Below are positions 32,411 to 41,570 of a DNA stretch of 64,000 nucleotides, in pieces; within the stretch, counting starts at the first letter, position 1, and each line of letters opens with the position of its first letter. The notes under the pieces are model-generated. The model was not told where the DNA came from, made no database searches, and worked only from the letters and a program-made list of their open reading frames with translations. This DNA is from Sphingosinicella sp041916975. Its GTDB lineage: Bacteria > Pseudomonadota > Alphaproteobacteria > Sphingomonadales > Sphingomonadaceae. The stretch is taken from positions 1,798,001-1,862,000 of the forward strand of contig NZ_JAYRYK010000001.1 in NCBI RefSeq assembly GCF_041916975.1, read 5' to 3'. The position numbers were made by a program, and so were the translations under genes.

Positions 32411-33774
32411 GACACGGCCTCCTCATACGCTGCGACAAGTCTGTCGATGTCCTCGTCCGTCTGCGTTTCCGTCACGGCAACCACGACACCGTTCGCGAGG
32501 CTCGCCTCGCCCGGATAGAGCCGCCCAAGCGCGACACCGCCCAGCACGCCCGCGTCCGCCATGCGCCGGATCGCGGGCCGCGCCTCAACGGGAAGCCGCA
32601 GGGTGAACTCGTTGAAGAACGGCCCGTTCAGCAGGTCGACGTCCGGTATCGCCGCCAGCCGCTCCGCCACCTGCACCGCACGCGCGTGGTTCAGCGCCGC
32701 AAGGTCGCGCAGGCCCTTTTCGCCGAGCAGGCTCATGTGGATCGTGAACGCAAGGCTGATCAGCCCGGAGTTGGTGCAGATGTTCGAGGTCGCCTTCTCG
32801 CGGCGAATGTGCTGCTCGCGTGTCGAAAGCGTCAGCACGAAGCCGCGCCGCCCTTCCGCGTCCACCGTCTCGCCGCAGAGCCGCCCCGGCATCTGGCGCA
32901 CGTGCTTGTGGTTGCAGGCGAAGAGGCCAAGGTACGGCCCGCCGAAGCTGAGCCCGCCGCCGATCGACTGGCCCTCGCCCACCACGATATCCGCGCCCAT
33001 CGCGCCCGGCGAACGGACCGCGCCGAAAGCGACGGCTTCCGTCACCACCGCGATCAGCAGCGCGCCCTTCTCGTGGCAGCGCGCGGCAAGCTCCGAAAGG
33101 TCGGCGACATGGCCGAAGAGGTTCGGGTTCTGCACGACGACGCAGCTCGTCTCGTCGTCGATCGCCGCGATCAGTGCCGCGATATCATCGCCCGGCGCGC
33201 CGTCCGTCAGCACCGGCACCGCCGTCACCACCTCGTCATCGGTGAAGTGCGTCAGCGTCTTCGCGACCGACACATAGTGCGGATGCAGCCCCGCCGAGAG
33301 CAACGCCTTCGCCCTGCGGGTCACGCGCCGCGCCATGAAGATCGCTTCCACGCACGCCGTGGAGCCGTCGTACATCGAGGCGTTCGCCACATCCATGCCG
33401 GTCAGGCGCGCGACCTGCGTCTGGAATTCGAACAGGTACTGCAGCGTCCCCTGCGCGATTTCCGGCTGATAGGGCGTGTAGCTCGTCAGGAACTCGCCAC
33501 GCTGGATCAGGTGATCGACACTCGCCGGCACATGGTGCTTGTAGGCCCCGCAGCCGAGGAAGAAGGGCACGTGCGTGGCGGTGAGATTCTTCCGTGCCAT
33601 CGCGGAAAGCGCGCGCTCTACCTCCATCTCGCTCATGTGGAGCGGCAGGCCTTCCACCGGGCCGGAAAGCCGCGCCGCGGCGGGCACGTCACGGAACAGG
33701 TCGTCAACGCTCGGCGCGCCGATCTTGCCGAGCATCGCGGCGCGGTCGTCGGCAGTGAGGGGCAGGTATCGCAT
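32404..33774 (-). CDS. gcvPA: Glycine decarboxylase P protein, subunit 1
   Basis: 456 residues. It is the N-terminal half equivalent of single-chain GcvP, with FLGCGAYKHHVPASVDHLIQ, TSYTPYQPEIAQGTLQYLFE and ANASMYDGSTACVEAIFMAR. It lacks the PLP lysine, which is in GcvPB. It starts 4 bp after the methyltransferase stop. The two-subunit arrangement is normal in many bacteria and is not a broken gene. Confidence 0.96.
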   Translation of the reverse strand: MRYLPLTADDRAAMLGKIGAPSVDDLFRDVPAAARLSGPVEGLPLHMSEMEVERALSAMARKNLTATHVPFFLGCGAYKHHVPASVDHLIQRGEFLTSYTPYQPEIAQGTLQYLFEFQTQVARLTGMDVANASMYDGSTACVEAIFMARRVTRRAKALLSAGLHPHYVSVAKTLTHFTDDEVVTAVPVLTDGAPGDDIAALIAAIDDETSCVVVQNPNLFGHVADLSELAARCHEKGALLIAVVTEAVAFGAVRSPGAMGADIVVGEGQSIGGGLSFGGPYLGLFACNHKHVRQMPGRLCGETVDAEGRRGFVLTLSTREQHIRREKATSNICTNSGLISLAFTIHMSLLGEKGLRDLAALNHARAVQVAERLAAIPDVDLLNGPFFNEFTLRLPVEARPAIRRMADAGVLGGVALGRLYPGEASLANGVVVAVTETQTDEDIDRLVAAYEEAVSC

Positions 33775-33777
33775 TCG

Positions 33778-34539
33778 CTACTCCGGTTTTGTGGCCGCGA
33801 AGCGCAGCCGCACGTAATCCGCCATCCAGTTGCCGTCCGCATCGCAGAGGATGGGACGGAGAAGCTCGACGGTCTCGTCGATCACCGCCTGCCGATCACT
33901 GTCCGTGACCTTGAGCGCATCGAGAAAGCCCGAGCGAAACGTCGTGAGCCACGCCGCCATGCCGCTGGCGAGCGGCGTCTGGCGCGGGATGATGTCGCAA
34001 GCCTCGACCGCGAACCCCGCGGCCTCCAGCGCAGCACGTGCCTGCGAGGCAGTCATGTAGACCTGGTCCTCGCGCCCCGGCACGGCATAACCACGCGCCT
34101 TCAGCACACCGCGCAGCCCCGCACGGATCGCGGCGATGTTGCCAAAGCCGCCGCACTCCGCAACGAAGCGCCCACCCGGCCTCAAGGCGCGGTAGACGCC
34201 CGCGAACACCGCCGCCGTATCGGGCATCCAGTGCAGCGCGGCGTTCGAGAACACGGCATCGAAGCCGCCATCGAACGTCAGGCGCTGGCCGTCCATCACC
34301 TCGGCGTCGAGGCCCTTGGCGCGCGCGGCCGCCACCATCGCCGGATCGGCATCGGTGCCGAGCACGCTCGCCCCGGCCTCGACCAGCTTCAGCGTCAGCA
34401 CGCCGTCGCCGCAGCCAAGGTCAAGGATGCGCTCGCCGGATTTCGGCGCGAGCAGACCCAGCACGGCAGCCCCGAGCGCAGGCACGAACGCCGCGTGGGC
34501 GGCGTACTTAGCCGGATCGAAATTGTGCTGCCGTGCCAC
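33778..34539 (-). CDS. SAM-dependent methyltransferase within the gcv operon
   Basis: 253 residues. Class I methyltransferase: motif I RILDLGCGDGVLTLKL, an acidic motif II region VLGTDADPAMV, VFSNAALHWM, and LRPGGRFVAECGG. It resembles trans-aconitate methyltransferase (Tam)-like proteins in the SNAALHWM segment and total length. It lies between gcvH (10 bp) and gcvPA (3 bp) on the same strand, so it must be co-transcribed with glycine cleavage under the riboswitch. Its substrate and any link to one-carbon metabolism are unknown. Confidence 0.88.
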   Translation of the reverse strand: MARQHNFDPAKYAAHAAFVPALGAAVLGLLAPKSGERILDLGCGDGVLTLKLVEAGASVLGTDADPAMVAAARAKGLDAEVMDGQRLTFDGGFDAVFSNAALHWMPDTAAVFAGVYRALRPGGRFVAECGGFGNIAAIRAGLRGVLKARGYAVPGREDQVYMTASQARAALEAAGFAVEACDIIPRQTPLASGMAAWLTTFRSGFLDALKVTDSDRQAVIDETVELLRPILCDADGNWMADYVRLRFAATKPE

Positions 34540-34549
34540 GCGCTAAGCC

Positions 34550-34921
34550 TTAGAGGTCCGCGCAGAACGCCGCGTAGGCGTCCGCGTCCATCAGGCCGGA
34601 AAGCTCGGCGGCATTGCCGATGCTCATCTTGAAGAACCAGCCATCGGTTTCCGCCGCGCTGTTGACGAGCGAGGGGTCGGCTTCAAGCGCGTCGTTCACT
34701 TCGCTGACGCTGCCCGAGATCGGCGCATAGACCTCGCTCGCGGCCTTCACCGATTCGACGACGGCGGCATCCTTGCCCTGCACCAGCGCCTTGCCGGCCG
34801 CGGGAAGCTCCACGAACACCACGTCGCCAAGCTGGCTCTGCGCATAGTCGGTGATGCCCACGGTGGCGGTGTCGCCCTCGACACGAACCCACTCATGCTC
34901 TTTCGAATAATAGACGGTCAT
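34550..34921 (-). CDS. gcvH: Glycine cleavage system H protein
   Basis: 123 residues from the ATG at 34921, which overlaps the gcvT stop in a TGATG. It has the lipoyl-lysine in VVESVKAASEVYAPISG and the standard opening VYYSKEHEWVRVEGD. It shuttles the aminomethyl intermediate from the P to the T protein and is reoxidised by the L protein. Confidence 0.97.
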   Translation of the reverse strand: MTVYYSKEHEWVRVEGDTATVGITDYAQSQLGDVVFVELPAAGKALVQGKDAAVVESVKAASEVYAPISGSVSEVNDALEADPSLVNSAAETDGWFFKMSIGNAAELSGLMDADAYAAFCADL

Positions 34922-36036
34922 CACTGGCCTCCCTGTCTGACATAACGGTGCGGAACGAACGGCATGGGCGCGACGACGGCAGCGATTCGCCGTCCGCGAA
35001 CATCGATTTCAAGCGCAGTGCCGTCCGCGGCGTGGCTCGCCGAAACGAAGCCCATCGCGATCGGCGCGCCCACCGTGGGCGCGAACCCGCCCGAGGTGAC
35101 GACGCCGACCTTCTCGGTCCCTGCGAAAATCTCGGCGCCCTCGCGCGCGGGCAGCTTGCCCTCGATGCGAAGCCCGATGCGCTTCACCGGCGCACCGTTC
35201 AGAAGCTGCCCGAGTACGCGCTCGGCGCCCGGAAACCCGCCTTCGAGCTTCCGGCGCTTGGAAATCGCGAAACCGAGGTCCGCCTCGATCGGCGTCGAGG
35301 CCGTGGAAAGGTCATGCCCATAAAGCGGCAACCCCGCCTCCAGCCGCAGCGAATCGCGCGCGCCGAGCCCGATCGGCTTCACCTCCGGCTGCGCGAGCAG
35401 CGCGCTGGCAACGGTTTCGGCCTTGTCGGCGGGCACGGAAATCTCGAACCCATCCTCGCCCGTATAGCCCGAGCGGCTCACCCACACGTCGACGCCCTCG
35501 ATGCGGAATGCCCCCGCCTTCATGAACACCAATGTCGAGACCTCGCCCGCGACACGCACTAGCGCATCCGCCGCCTTCGGCCCCTGCAGCGCGAGCAGCG
35601 CGAGGTCGGTGCGGTGAACGAGCGAAACGCCGCCCGCAAGCCGCGCCGCGATGTGCGCGATGTCGCCGTGCTTGGTCGCGCCGTTCACGACGACGTAGAA
35701 GTGATCGCCCCGGTTCGTCACCATCAGATCGTCGATGATGCCGCCGTTGTCGTCGAGCAGCAGCGAATAGCGCATCCGGTTCTCGCGCAGCGCCAGGAAA
35801 TCGCCGGGCATCAGACTTTCAAGCGCCTCCGCGACGCCCGGCCCGCGGAATTCGAGCTGGCCCATGTGGCTCACGTCGAACAGGCCCGCGCTCTCCCGCG
35901 TCCAGCTGTGCTCGGCCATGATGCCTTCGAACTGCACGGGCATGGCATAGCCCGCGAACGGCACCATGCGGCCGCCGAGGGCGCGGTGCAGGGCATCCAG
36001 CGGCAACGCCAGCGCGGTTTCATCAGCTTCAGACAT
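34921..36036 (-). CDS. gcvT: Glycine cleavage system T protein (aminomethyltransferase)
   Basis: 371 residues from ATG at 36036 (MSEADETALALPLDALHRAL). It transfers the methylene group from GcvH to tetrahydrofolate and releases ammonia. Family stretches: GLFDVSHMGQLEFRGP, MRYSLLLDDNGGIIDDLMV, SRSGYTGEDGFEIS, and LGARDSLRLEAGLPLYGHDL with the Arg/Asp folate site. It is the first gene of the gcv operon, preceded by a tandem glycine riboswitch. Confidence 0.97.
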   Translation of the reverse strand: MSEADETALALPLDALHRALGGRMVPFAGYAMPVQFEGIMAEHSWTRESAGLFDVSHMGQLEFRGPGVAEALESLMPGDFLALRENRMRYSLLLDDNGGIIDDLMVTNRGDHFYVVVNGATKHGDIAHIAARLAGGVSLVHRTDLALLALQGPKAADALVRVAGEVSTLVFMKAGAFRIEGVDVWVSRSGYTGEDGFEISVPADKAETVASALLAQPEVKPIGLGARDSLRLEAGLPLYGHDLSTASTPIEADLGFAISKRRKLEGGFPGAERVLGQLLNGAPVKRIGLRIEGKLPAREGAEIFAGTEKVGVVTSGGFAPTVGAPIAMGFVSASHAADGTALEIDVRGRRIAAVVAPMPFVPHRYVRQGGQ

Positions 36037-36092
36037 CGAGGCTCCGTTCGTGACACAGATTCCCGACGCAAAGCCGCGCCGGGCCGCCCCCA

Positions 36093-36290
36093 TCTGTCAC
36101 GGAACCTGAGAGTTTCGCGCCGGTCGAGACTGCTCGAACCCGTGCTTACCCCGTCGGTGGGATGCGCCCGAAGCCGCATCCGCTTTCCAGAGCGCCGTAC
36201 GAGGTGGCCGCGCGGTCCTTGGGCCTGAGAGATTCCGGGGGCGGTTGCTCCTTCGGCGCCGCATCCCAAAGAATGCGGACTCTCCCGCGC
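36093..36290 (-). promoter_or_regulatory. Tandem glycine riboswitch upstream of gcvT
   Basis: Read on the minus strand. The first aptamer opens with GGGAGAGTCC (about 36286-36277) and contains CCGAAGGAGCAACCGCC, GGAATCTCTCAGGC (36236-36223) and AGGACCGCGCGG. The second contains CTGGAAAGC, CGACGGGGTAAGC and closes with CTCTCAGGTTCCG (about 36112-36100). These are the conserved elements of both glycine-sensing aptamers. Glycine binding normally turns the gcv operon on. It fills most of the 347-bp gap 36037-36383. Confidence 0.93.
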
Positions 36291-36383
36291 GTCACCGGTG
36301 CCGGGGCACCGACGGCCCGGCCTCCATGCGGGGCGGCAGGGATTCTGTCAACGGGAGATAGGGCCCGCGTCCGCCAAACGCCG

Positions 36384-37001
36384 TTACTTCCCGACGTTGT
36401 AGGCGAGCGCCGCGTCGTCGAGCTGGAAGCCGACCAGAAGTTCGAAGCTGGCGTTCTTCAACGCGCTGCGCGCTTCTGGGGCGGCGAGCGGGTCGATCGC
36501 GGCGTCGGCGTCGCCCGGCTTGCGCTCGCGGGTCAGCTCGCGCGCGATGTTTTCAGGCAGCGCGGCGGCAGCGCGGCTGATGTCGCTGCGCGCGTAGCCG
36601 GTCGTGCGCGCGCGCAGCTGGCCGTCCTCGAAGCGCAGCGTCACGCTGCCGAGCTGCTTCGAGAGAAGCTGATCGCCCGCGCGCAGCACAACCGCGAAAT
36701 AGGGCAGCGTCACGTCGCGCGCGCCGCTGGCGTTCGCGCGCTGAGCGACGACATCGAACGAAAGCTGGCTGTTCAGCCGCTCCGCCGATTCGGCGCAGGT
36801 GGCGCGCACATTGGTGATCGCGGCGGTCACGTCTATCGCGTTCGCGTCGCGGCTCGTTTCCGGCGAGAACAGCGTCACCTCGCTCGCGTACTGGAGCGTG
36901 CCGGCCGCGGGGCATGGGCTGCGCGTGATTTTCAGCGGGTTGCCGCCGCCGCAGGCCGCCAGCATGAGGAGCGCAGGCACAACAACGAAAAACTGGCGCA
37001 C
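36384..37001 (-). CDS. Uncharacterised lipoprotein
   Basis: 205 residues from GTG at 37001, chosen because GGAAGGAC lies 8 bp upstream and the protein then begins VRQFFVVVPALLMLAACGGG, a clean lipobox with Cys at about residue 17. The mature part is beta-rich (LQYASEVTLFSPETS, VTAAITNVRATCAESAERLN, TLPYFAVVLRAGDQLLSKQL), like envelope lipoproteins of sphingomonads with no assigned role. It is divergent from ispH. Confidence 0.82.
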   Translation of the reverse strand: MRQFFVVVPALLMLAACGGGNPLKITRSPCPAAGTLQYASEVTLFSPETSRDANAIDVTAAITNVRATCAESAERLNSQLSFDVVAQRANASGARDVTLPYFAVVLRAGDQLLSKQLGSVTLRFEDGQLRARTTGYARSDISRAAAALPENIARELTRERKPGDADAAIDPLAAPEARSALKNASFELLVGFQLDDAALAYNVGK

Positions 37002-37114
37002 GTGTGACGGTCCTTCCCGCATCGGGCTCAAGACGCCCTATGGCGCCCCTGTCGCCCGTCTCTATAGGAAGCGGCTTTTGAAGCGGCAAGCAATCGCGTA
37101 GAGGGGGCGCCGTC

Positions 37115-38074
37115 ATGGCCGACATCGATCCAGAACTGAAGCGTCCGCTCCGGGTGCTCGTCGCAGGCCCGCGCGGCTTCTGCGCGGGCGTCGACCGTGC
37201 CATCCGCATCGTTGAGCTTGCGATCGAAAAATGGGGGGCGCCCGTCTACGTGCGCCACGAAATCGTCCACAACCGTTTCGTCGTCGATAGCCTCCGCGCC
37301 AAGGGCGCCGTGTTCGTCGAGGAGCTGGACGAAGTGCCGGAAGACGTGCCGGTGATCTTCTCGGCGCACGGCGTTCCGAAAAGCGTGCCGAAGGCCGCCG
37401 AGGCGCGCAAGATGGTCTATGTCGATGCGACCTGTCCGCTGGTGTCGAAGGTGCACCGGCAGGCCGAGCGGCTGATCGAGCAGGGGCGGCACATCATCTT
37501 CGTCGGCCATGCCGGGCACCCGGAGGTGATCGGCACGTTCGGGCAGGTGCCGCTGGGTGCGATGACGCTGGTGGAAACGGTCGAAGACGCCGAAACCATA
37601 GAAGTTGCCGATCCTTCGGGCATCGCCTTCCTCACCCAGACGACGCTATCGGTGGACGACACGCACGAGATCGTCGAAACGCTGCGCCGCCGCTTCCCGG
37701 CGATCCAGGCGCCGCGCGGCGAGGATATCTGCTACGCCACCTCGAACCGGCAGGATGCCGTGAAGGCGATCGCTTCCAAATGCGATGTCGTGTTCGTGAT
37801 CGGCGCGCCAAACTCGTCGAACTCGCTGCGGCTGCGCGAGGTCGCTGAACGCTGCGGCGCCCGCGCCTATCTGGTGCAGCGCGCCGCCGAACTGGACTGG
37901 GCATGGGTGGCCGATGCTGAAACCGTCGGCATCACCGCCGGCGCCTCCGCCCCCGAAGTGCTGGTGCAGGAACTCGTGGATGCGCTCGCCGCACGCCGCC
38001 AGCTCAGCGTCGAGCAGATCACGACCGCGGTCGAGGATGTCGCCTTCAAACTGCCGCGCGTGCTCACGGAATAA
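37115..38074 (+). CDS. ispH: 4-hydroxy-3-methylbut-2-enyl diphosphate reductase
   Basis: 319 residues. It catalyses the last step of the MEP pathway, forming IPP and DMAPP. The three iron-sulfur cysteines are in GPRGFCAGVDRA, DATCPLVSKVH and GAPNSSNSLRL/DICYATSNRQDA. Catalytic-site HxxxHP elements are in VFVEELDEVPEDVPVIFSAH (in pieces) and VGHAGHPEV. It shares a tight same-strand run with thrB (4 bp) and rnhA. Confidence 0.96.
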   Translation: MADIDPELKRPLRVLVAGPRGFCAGVDRAIRIVELAIEKWGAPVYVRHEIVHNRFVVDSLRAKGAVFVEELDEVPEDVPVIFSAHGVPKSVPKAAEARKMVYVDATCPLVSKVHRQAERLIEQGRHIIFVGHAGHPEVIGTFGQVPLGAMTLVETVEDAETIEVADPSGIAFLTQTTLSVDDTHEIVETLRRRFPAIQAPRGEDICYATSNRQDAVKAIASKCDVVFVIGAPNSSNSLRLREVAERCGARAYLVQRAAELDWAWVADAETVGITAGASAPEVLVQELVDALAARRQLSVEQITTAVEDVAFKLPRVLTE

Positions 38075-38078
38075 CCCA

Positions 38079-39020
38079 ATGGCCGTCTACACCCATGTTC
38101 CCGCGGAGGATCTGTCCGCGTTCGTCGCGCGCTACGATATCGGCGAACTCGTCGCCGCCAAGGGCATCGCCGAGGGCGTCGAGAATTCGAACTACCTGAT
38201 CGATACGACACGCGGGCGCTACATCCTGACGCTCTACGAAAAGCGCGTGGACACTGCGGACCTCCCCTATTTCCTCGCGCTGATGCGCCATGCGGCAGAC
38301 AAGGGCCTGCCCATACCGCGTCCGGTCGAGGACCGCGCGGGGGAGGCCTTGCAGGAGCTCGCGGGCCGTCCGGCGTGCGTGATCGAGTTCCTCACAGGCA
38401 TTTCGGTGACGGAACCCACGCCCGCGCTTTGCCATGCCGCCGGGGAAGCGCTCGGGCGCCTGCACGCAGCGACCGCCGATTTCACGGGAACCCGCCCCAA
38501 TGCGCTCGGCCACAAGGGGCGGCTGGAGCTTGCCGCGCGCTGTCTGCCGCGCGCCGGCGAGATCGACCCCGCCCTCGCGGCGCTGATCGAGACCGAGATG
38601 GCGTTCCAGAAGGCGCACTGGCCCACCGACCTGCCGCAGGGGACGATCCACGCCGATCTGTTCCCGGACAATGTGCTTGCGCTGGGCGACACCGTCACCG
38701 GCATCATCGATTTCTATTTCGCCTGCACCGATGCGCGGGCCTACGACCTTGCCGTGATGCACGGCGCGTGGTGCTTCAGCAACGATGGCGCGGTTTTCTA
38801 TTCGCAGCGCGCCGAAGCGCTGGAGGCGGGCTACCGCGCCACGCACCCGATCACGGATGCCGAGGCGGCAGCCATGCCTGTGCTGCGCCGCGCCTCTGCG
38901 CTGCGCTTCCTGCTGACGCGCGCGTGGGATTGGCTGAACACGCCTCCGGGCGCGCTCGTCACCCGCAAGGACCCGATGGCGTTCGCACGGCGGCTCCTGC
39001 ACTACCGCGAGGCCGAATGA
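38079..39020 (+). CDS. thrB: Homoserine kinase (ThrB type II, APH fold)
   Basis: 313 residues from ATG at 38079, 4 bp after ispH. It is an aminoglycoside-phosphotransferase-fold kinase: N-lobe GIAEGVENSNYLIDTTRGRY, Brenner-like catalytic loop GTIHADLFPDNVLALGD, and metal-binding IIDFYFACTDARAYDLAV. It phosphorylates homoserine in threonine synthesis. Its stop overlaps the rnhA start (ATGA). Confidence 0.93.
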   Translation: MAVYTHVPAEDLSAFVARYDIGELVAAKGIAEGVENSNYLIDTTRGRYILTLYEKRVDTADLPYFLALMRHAADKGLPIPRPVEDRAGEALQELAGRPACVIEFLTGISVTEPTPALCHAAGEALGRLHAATADFTGTRPNALGHKGRLELAARCLPRAGEIDPALAALIETEMAFQKAHWPTDLPQGTIHADLFPDNVLALGDTVTGIIDFYFACTDARAYDLAVMHGAWCFSNDGAVFYSQRAEALEAGYRATHPITDAEAAAMPVLRRASALRFLLTRAWDWLNTPPGALVTRKDPMAFARRLLHYREAE

Positions 39021-39478
39021 GCGCGCCGACCGGTGCCTCCGACGTCGAGGTGTTCACCGATGGCGCCTGCAAGGGCAATCCCGGCCCCGGCGGCTGGGGC
39101 GCCATCCTCCGCGCGAAGGGCCAGGAGCGGGAATTGCGGGGCGCGGAGGCGCTGACCACCAACAACCGCATGGAGCTCACGGCGGCGATCGAAGCGCTGA
39201 AGGCGCTCAAACGTCCTTGCAGCGTGAAGCTCACCACCGATTCGGTCTACGTGCGAGACGGCATCACCAAATGGGTGCATGGCTGGCAGCGGAACGGCTG
39301 GCGCACCGCCGACAAGAAGCCGGTGAAAAACGCCGATCTGTGGCAGGCGCTGATCGCCGCGGCCGCGCAGCACCGTGTCGAATGGCACTGGGTAAAGGGC
39401 CACAACGGCCATGCCGAAAACGAGCGTGCCGACGAACTCGCCAATCTTGCGGTCGCAGAGCTTTCCGCGCGCGCATAA
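39017..39478 (+). CDS. rnhA: Ribonuclease HI
   Basis: 153 residues from the ATG that overlaps the thrB stop. It degrades the RNA strand of RNA-DNA hybrids. The catalytic carboxylates are in VFTDGACKGNPGPGGWGA, NNRMELTAAIEAL, TTDSVYVRDGI and HAENERADELA, with the handle region WQRNGWRTADKKPVKN present. Full length. Confidence 0.97.
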   Translation: MSAPTGASDVEVFTDGACKGNPGPGGWGAILRAKGQERELRGAEALTTNNRMELTAAIEALKALKRPCSVKLTTDSVYVRDGITKWVHGWQRNGWRTADKKPVKNADLWQALIAAAAQHRVEWHWVKGHNGHAENERADELANLAVAELSARA

Positions 39479-39617
39479 CGTCGGCAGATTTTACATACGC
39501 AGCCGCAACGATCGCGGCGTGTATTGAATCCAAAGCCTTTTTCTCGTCTGGTACATAAATTGCTTGGGAACGTGCAGGTGTGCTTCGGCGCAGGGCGTTT
39601 TGTACAGGGGATTGATT

Positions 39618-40454
39618 GTGAGCAGGTCGAATTCAAGCCGCGCAGTGCTGGGCGCGCTCGCGCTTTCCGCTGCGGCGCTGGCTTCATCGCCCGCCTTCGC
39701 TGTCGCCATCGGCAGCCTCGATCTCAGCGGCGGCTGCTCGGTCAACTGCGGCATCGACGGCCCTGACGGCAACGTCCGCACCTTCACCACCACCGCGTCG
39801 GACGGCAGCATCGTCAACGTTCGCGCCACGGCATGGACCATCAAGGGCGGCACCTGGAACAGCGGCGATCACGAGCAGGCGTTCCTCGGCTACTATGACG
39901 GCGGCCTTGGCGTCACGGCGGCAGGTTCGGTCGGCAGCGGCGGTGACGGCAACGGCACCGGCAACTATGCAGGCGGGGCGCAGGGACGTCACACGACGGA
40001 CAACGCCGGCTCCAAGGACTATATCGTCCTGCAGTTCGACCAGCTCGTCTCGCCCTCGGCGGTCGTCCTCAACGCCTATGACATGTACAGCAGCGGCAAC
40101 TGGACCAAGGATAACGACGCGACGATCCTGATCGGCACCGTCGGCACCGGCTGGAACCAGTTCCTCGATGTCGAGGCGGCGTTCCCGGACCTCTCCACCG
40201 ACCTCCACGAGATCCAGATCAAGACGTCGCCCTCCAGCCCCAATGTCGGCTTCGATGCCGGTGGGCACTACGGCAACGTCATCATCATTGCGGCCGATCT
40301 CTACTACGCCGGCGCGTACAAGGATTATCCGGACTCGTTCAAGCTCGCGCAGATGAACTTCTACACGAGCGACGTTCCCGAACCGGCGATGCTCGGCCTC
40401 TTCGGCCTCGGCCTCCTCGGCATCGGCGCCGCACGCCGCCGCCGCCAGGCCTGA
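39618..40454 (+). CDS. PEP-CTERM-sorted exported protein
   Basis: 278 residues from GTG at 39618 with AGGGG 7 bp upstream. The signal peptide ends SSPAFA. The mature body is Gly/Asn/Asp-rich and beta-like (WTIKGGTWNSGDHEQAFLGY). The C terminus is a complete PEP-CTERM signal: VPEPAMLGLFGLGLLGIG followed by AARRRRQA. Exosortase would process it into the envelope or exopolysaccharide matrix. No exosortase gene is in the window. The 139-bp spacer after rnhA is comparatively AT-rich and probably holds its promoter. Confidence 0.85.
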   Translation: MSRSNSSRAVLGALALSAAALASSPAFAVAIGSLDLSGGCSVNCGIDGPDGNVRTFTTTASDGSIVNVRATAWTIKGGTWNSGDHEQAFLGYYDGGLGVTAAGSVGSGGDGNGTGNYAGGAQGRHTTDNAGSKDYIVLQFDQLVSPSAVVLNAYDMYSSGNWTKDNDATILIGTVGTGWNQFLDVEAAFPDLSTDLHEIQIKTSPSSPNVGFDAGGHYGNVIIIAADLYYAGAYKDYPDSFKLAQMNFYTSDVPEPAMLGLFGLGLLGIGAARRRRQA

Positions 40455-40457
40455 TTT

Positions 40458-41570
40458 TCAACTGAACCGCTTGGGGGAATAGCGTTCGGGGTCGACCCCG
40501 GGCGCGCTCCACGCCGCGCCCGTGATCAGCGCCGCCGCCATCGCCCCCGCCGCGGGCGATGTCTGCACCCCGAACCCGCCCTGCCCCGCACACCAGAAGA
40601 AGCCGGGTGCGTCGTGCGCAAAACCATACACCGGAAGCCGATCCGGCGCGAAGCTCCGCAGCCCCGCCCAGGATCGCACCACCCGACGCACCGTCGCGGT
40701 CGTCGCGGTCTCGAACCGGTCCACGGCAATCGCAATGTCCAGCTCCTCAGGCTGCACATCACTCGCCGGCACAGGCGTTTCATCATGGGGGCTCACCCAC
40801 ATCATCCCGGCATCGGGCTTGAAGTAAAAGCTGCCCGCCGCATCCAGCACGACCGGCAGATCAGGCTCCACGGCACCGCCGAGATCAGCCACGATCATCG
40901 TCCGCCTGAGCGGCTGCACACCCAGCGGCCGCACGCCCGCCAGCACGGCGACCTGGTCGGCCCACGCCCCCGCCGCATTCACCACGACATCGGCTTCAAA
41001 GCGCCCCGCCCCGGTTTCGACCCGCCAACGCCCACCGCTGCGATCAAGGCCGCGTGCGCGGGCATCGGTAACAAGCACGGCCCCACGCCGCCGCGCGCCG
41101 GCGAGGAACGCCTGATGCAACCGCGCGACCTCGATATCGCTACACCCCGGCTCCCAGAGCCCGCACTGCCGCCACGCGGCGGAGAGCAGCGGCGCCCGCG
41201 CGGCCGTCCCATCGGCATCGAGGCGTTCGATCGCAACACCCGAGGCCCGGAACGCGCTTTCCATATGATCGAGCGCACCGTGCGCATCCGGCTCGGCGAT
41301 ATGCAGCGCGCCGCGCGGCGTCACCAGAGGGCCATCCGCGAAAGCCTCCGGCGGCTGGAGCAGGAAGGCCTTCGACGCGGTGGTCAGCGGCTGTACGCCT
41401 GGCCCACCGTAGGTTTCGGCAAAGAAGGCGGCCGAGCGGCCGGTGCTGTGCAGGCCCGGATGCGCTTCGGCCTCGATGAGCAGTACGGAGGCCCGTTCGC
41501 TCAAAAACCATGCGAGACTCGCGCCGCCGATGCCCGCCCCCACGACAACAACGTCGTACCGACCCGTCAT
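40458..41570 (-). CDS. FAD-dependent oxidoreductase (DadA/glycine oxidase-like)
   Basis: 370 residues. The N-terminal dinucleotide-binding motif is VVVVGAGIGGASLAWFLSER, with the acidic ribose ligand in LLIEAEAHPG. The C-terminal FAD segment is GFFWCAGQGGFGVQTSPAAG. The DAO-family middle contains VVNAAGAWADQVAVLAGV. It probably oxidises a secondary amine or D-/N-methyl amino acid. It overlaps the upstream hydrolase by 4 bp and ends 3 bp from the convergent PEP-CTERM gene. Confidence 0.87.
   Translation of the reverse strand: MTGRYDVVVVGAGIGGASLAWFLSERASVLLIEAEAHPGLHSTGRSAAFFAETYGGPGVQPLTTASKAFLLQPPEAFADGPLVTPRGALHIAEPDAHGALDHMESAFRASGVAIERLDADGTAARAPLLSAAWRQCGLWEPGCSDIEVARLHQAFLAGARRRGAVLVTDARARGLDRSGGRWRVETGAGRFEADVVVNAAGAWADQVAVLAGVRPLGVQPLRRTMIVADLGGAVEPDLPVVLDAAGSFYFKPDAGMMWVSPHDETPVPASDVQPEELDIAIAVDRFETATTATVRRVVRSWAGLRSFAPDRLPVYGFAHDAPGFFWCAGQGGFGVQTSPAAGAMAAALITGAAWSAPGVDPERYSPKRFS

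Noticed and set aside
30842..33774. Split glycine decarboxylase read as a frameshifted gcvP
   Set aside because: Two-subunit P proteins are a normal form. Each part has a proper start, and the PLP lysine lies in the second as expected.
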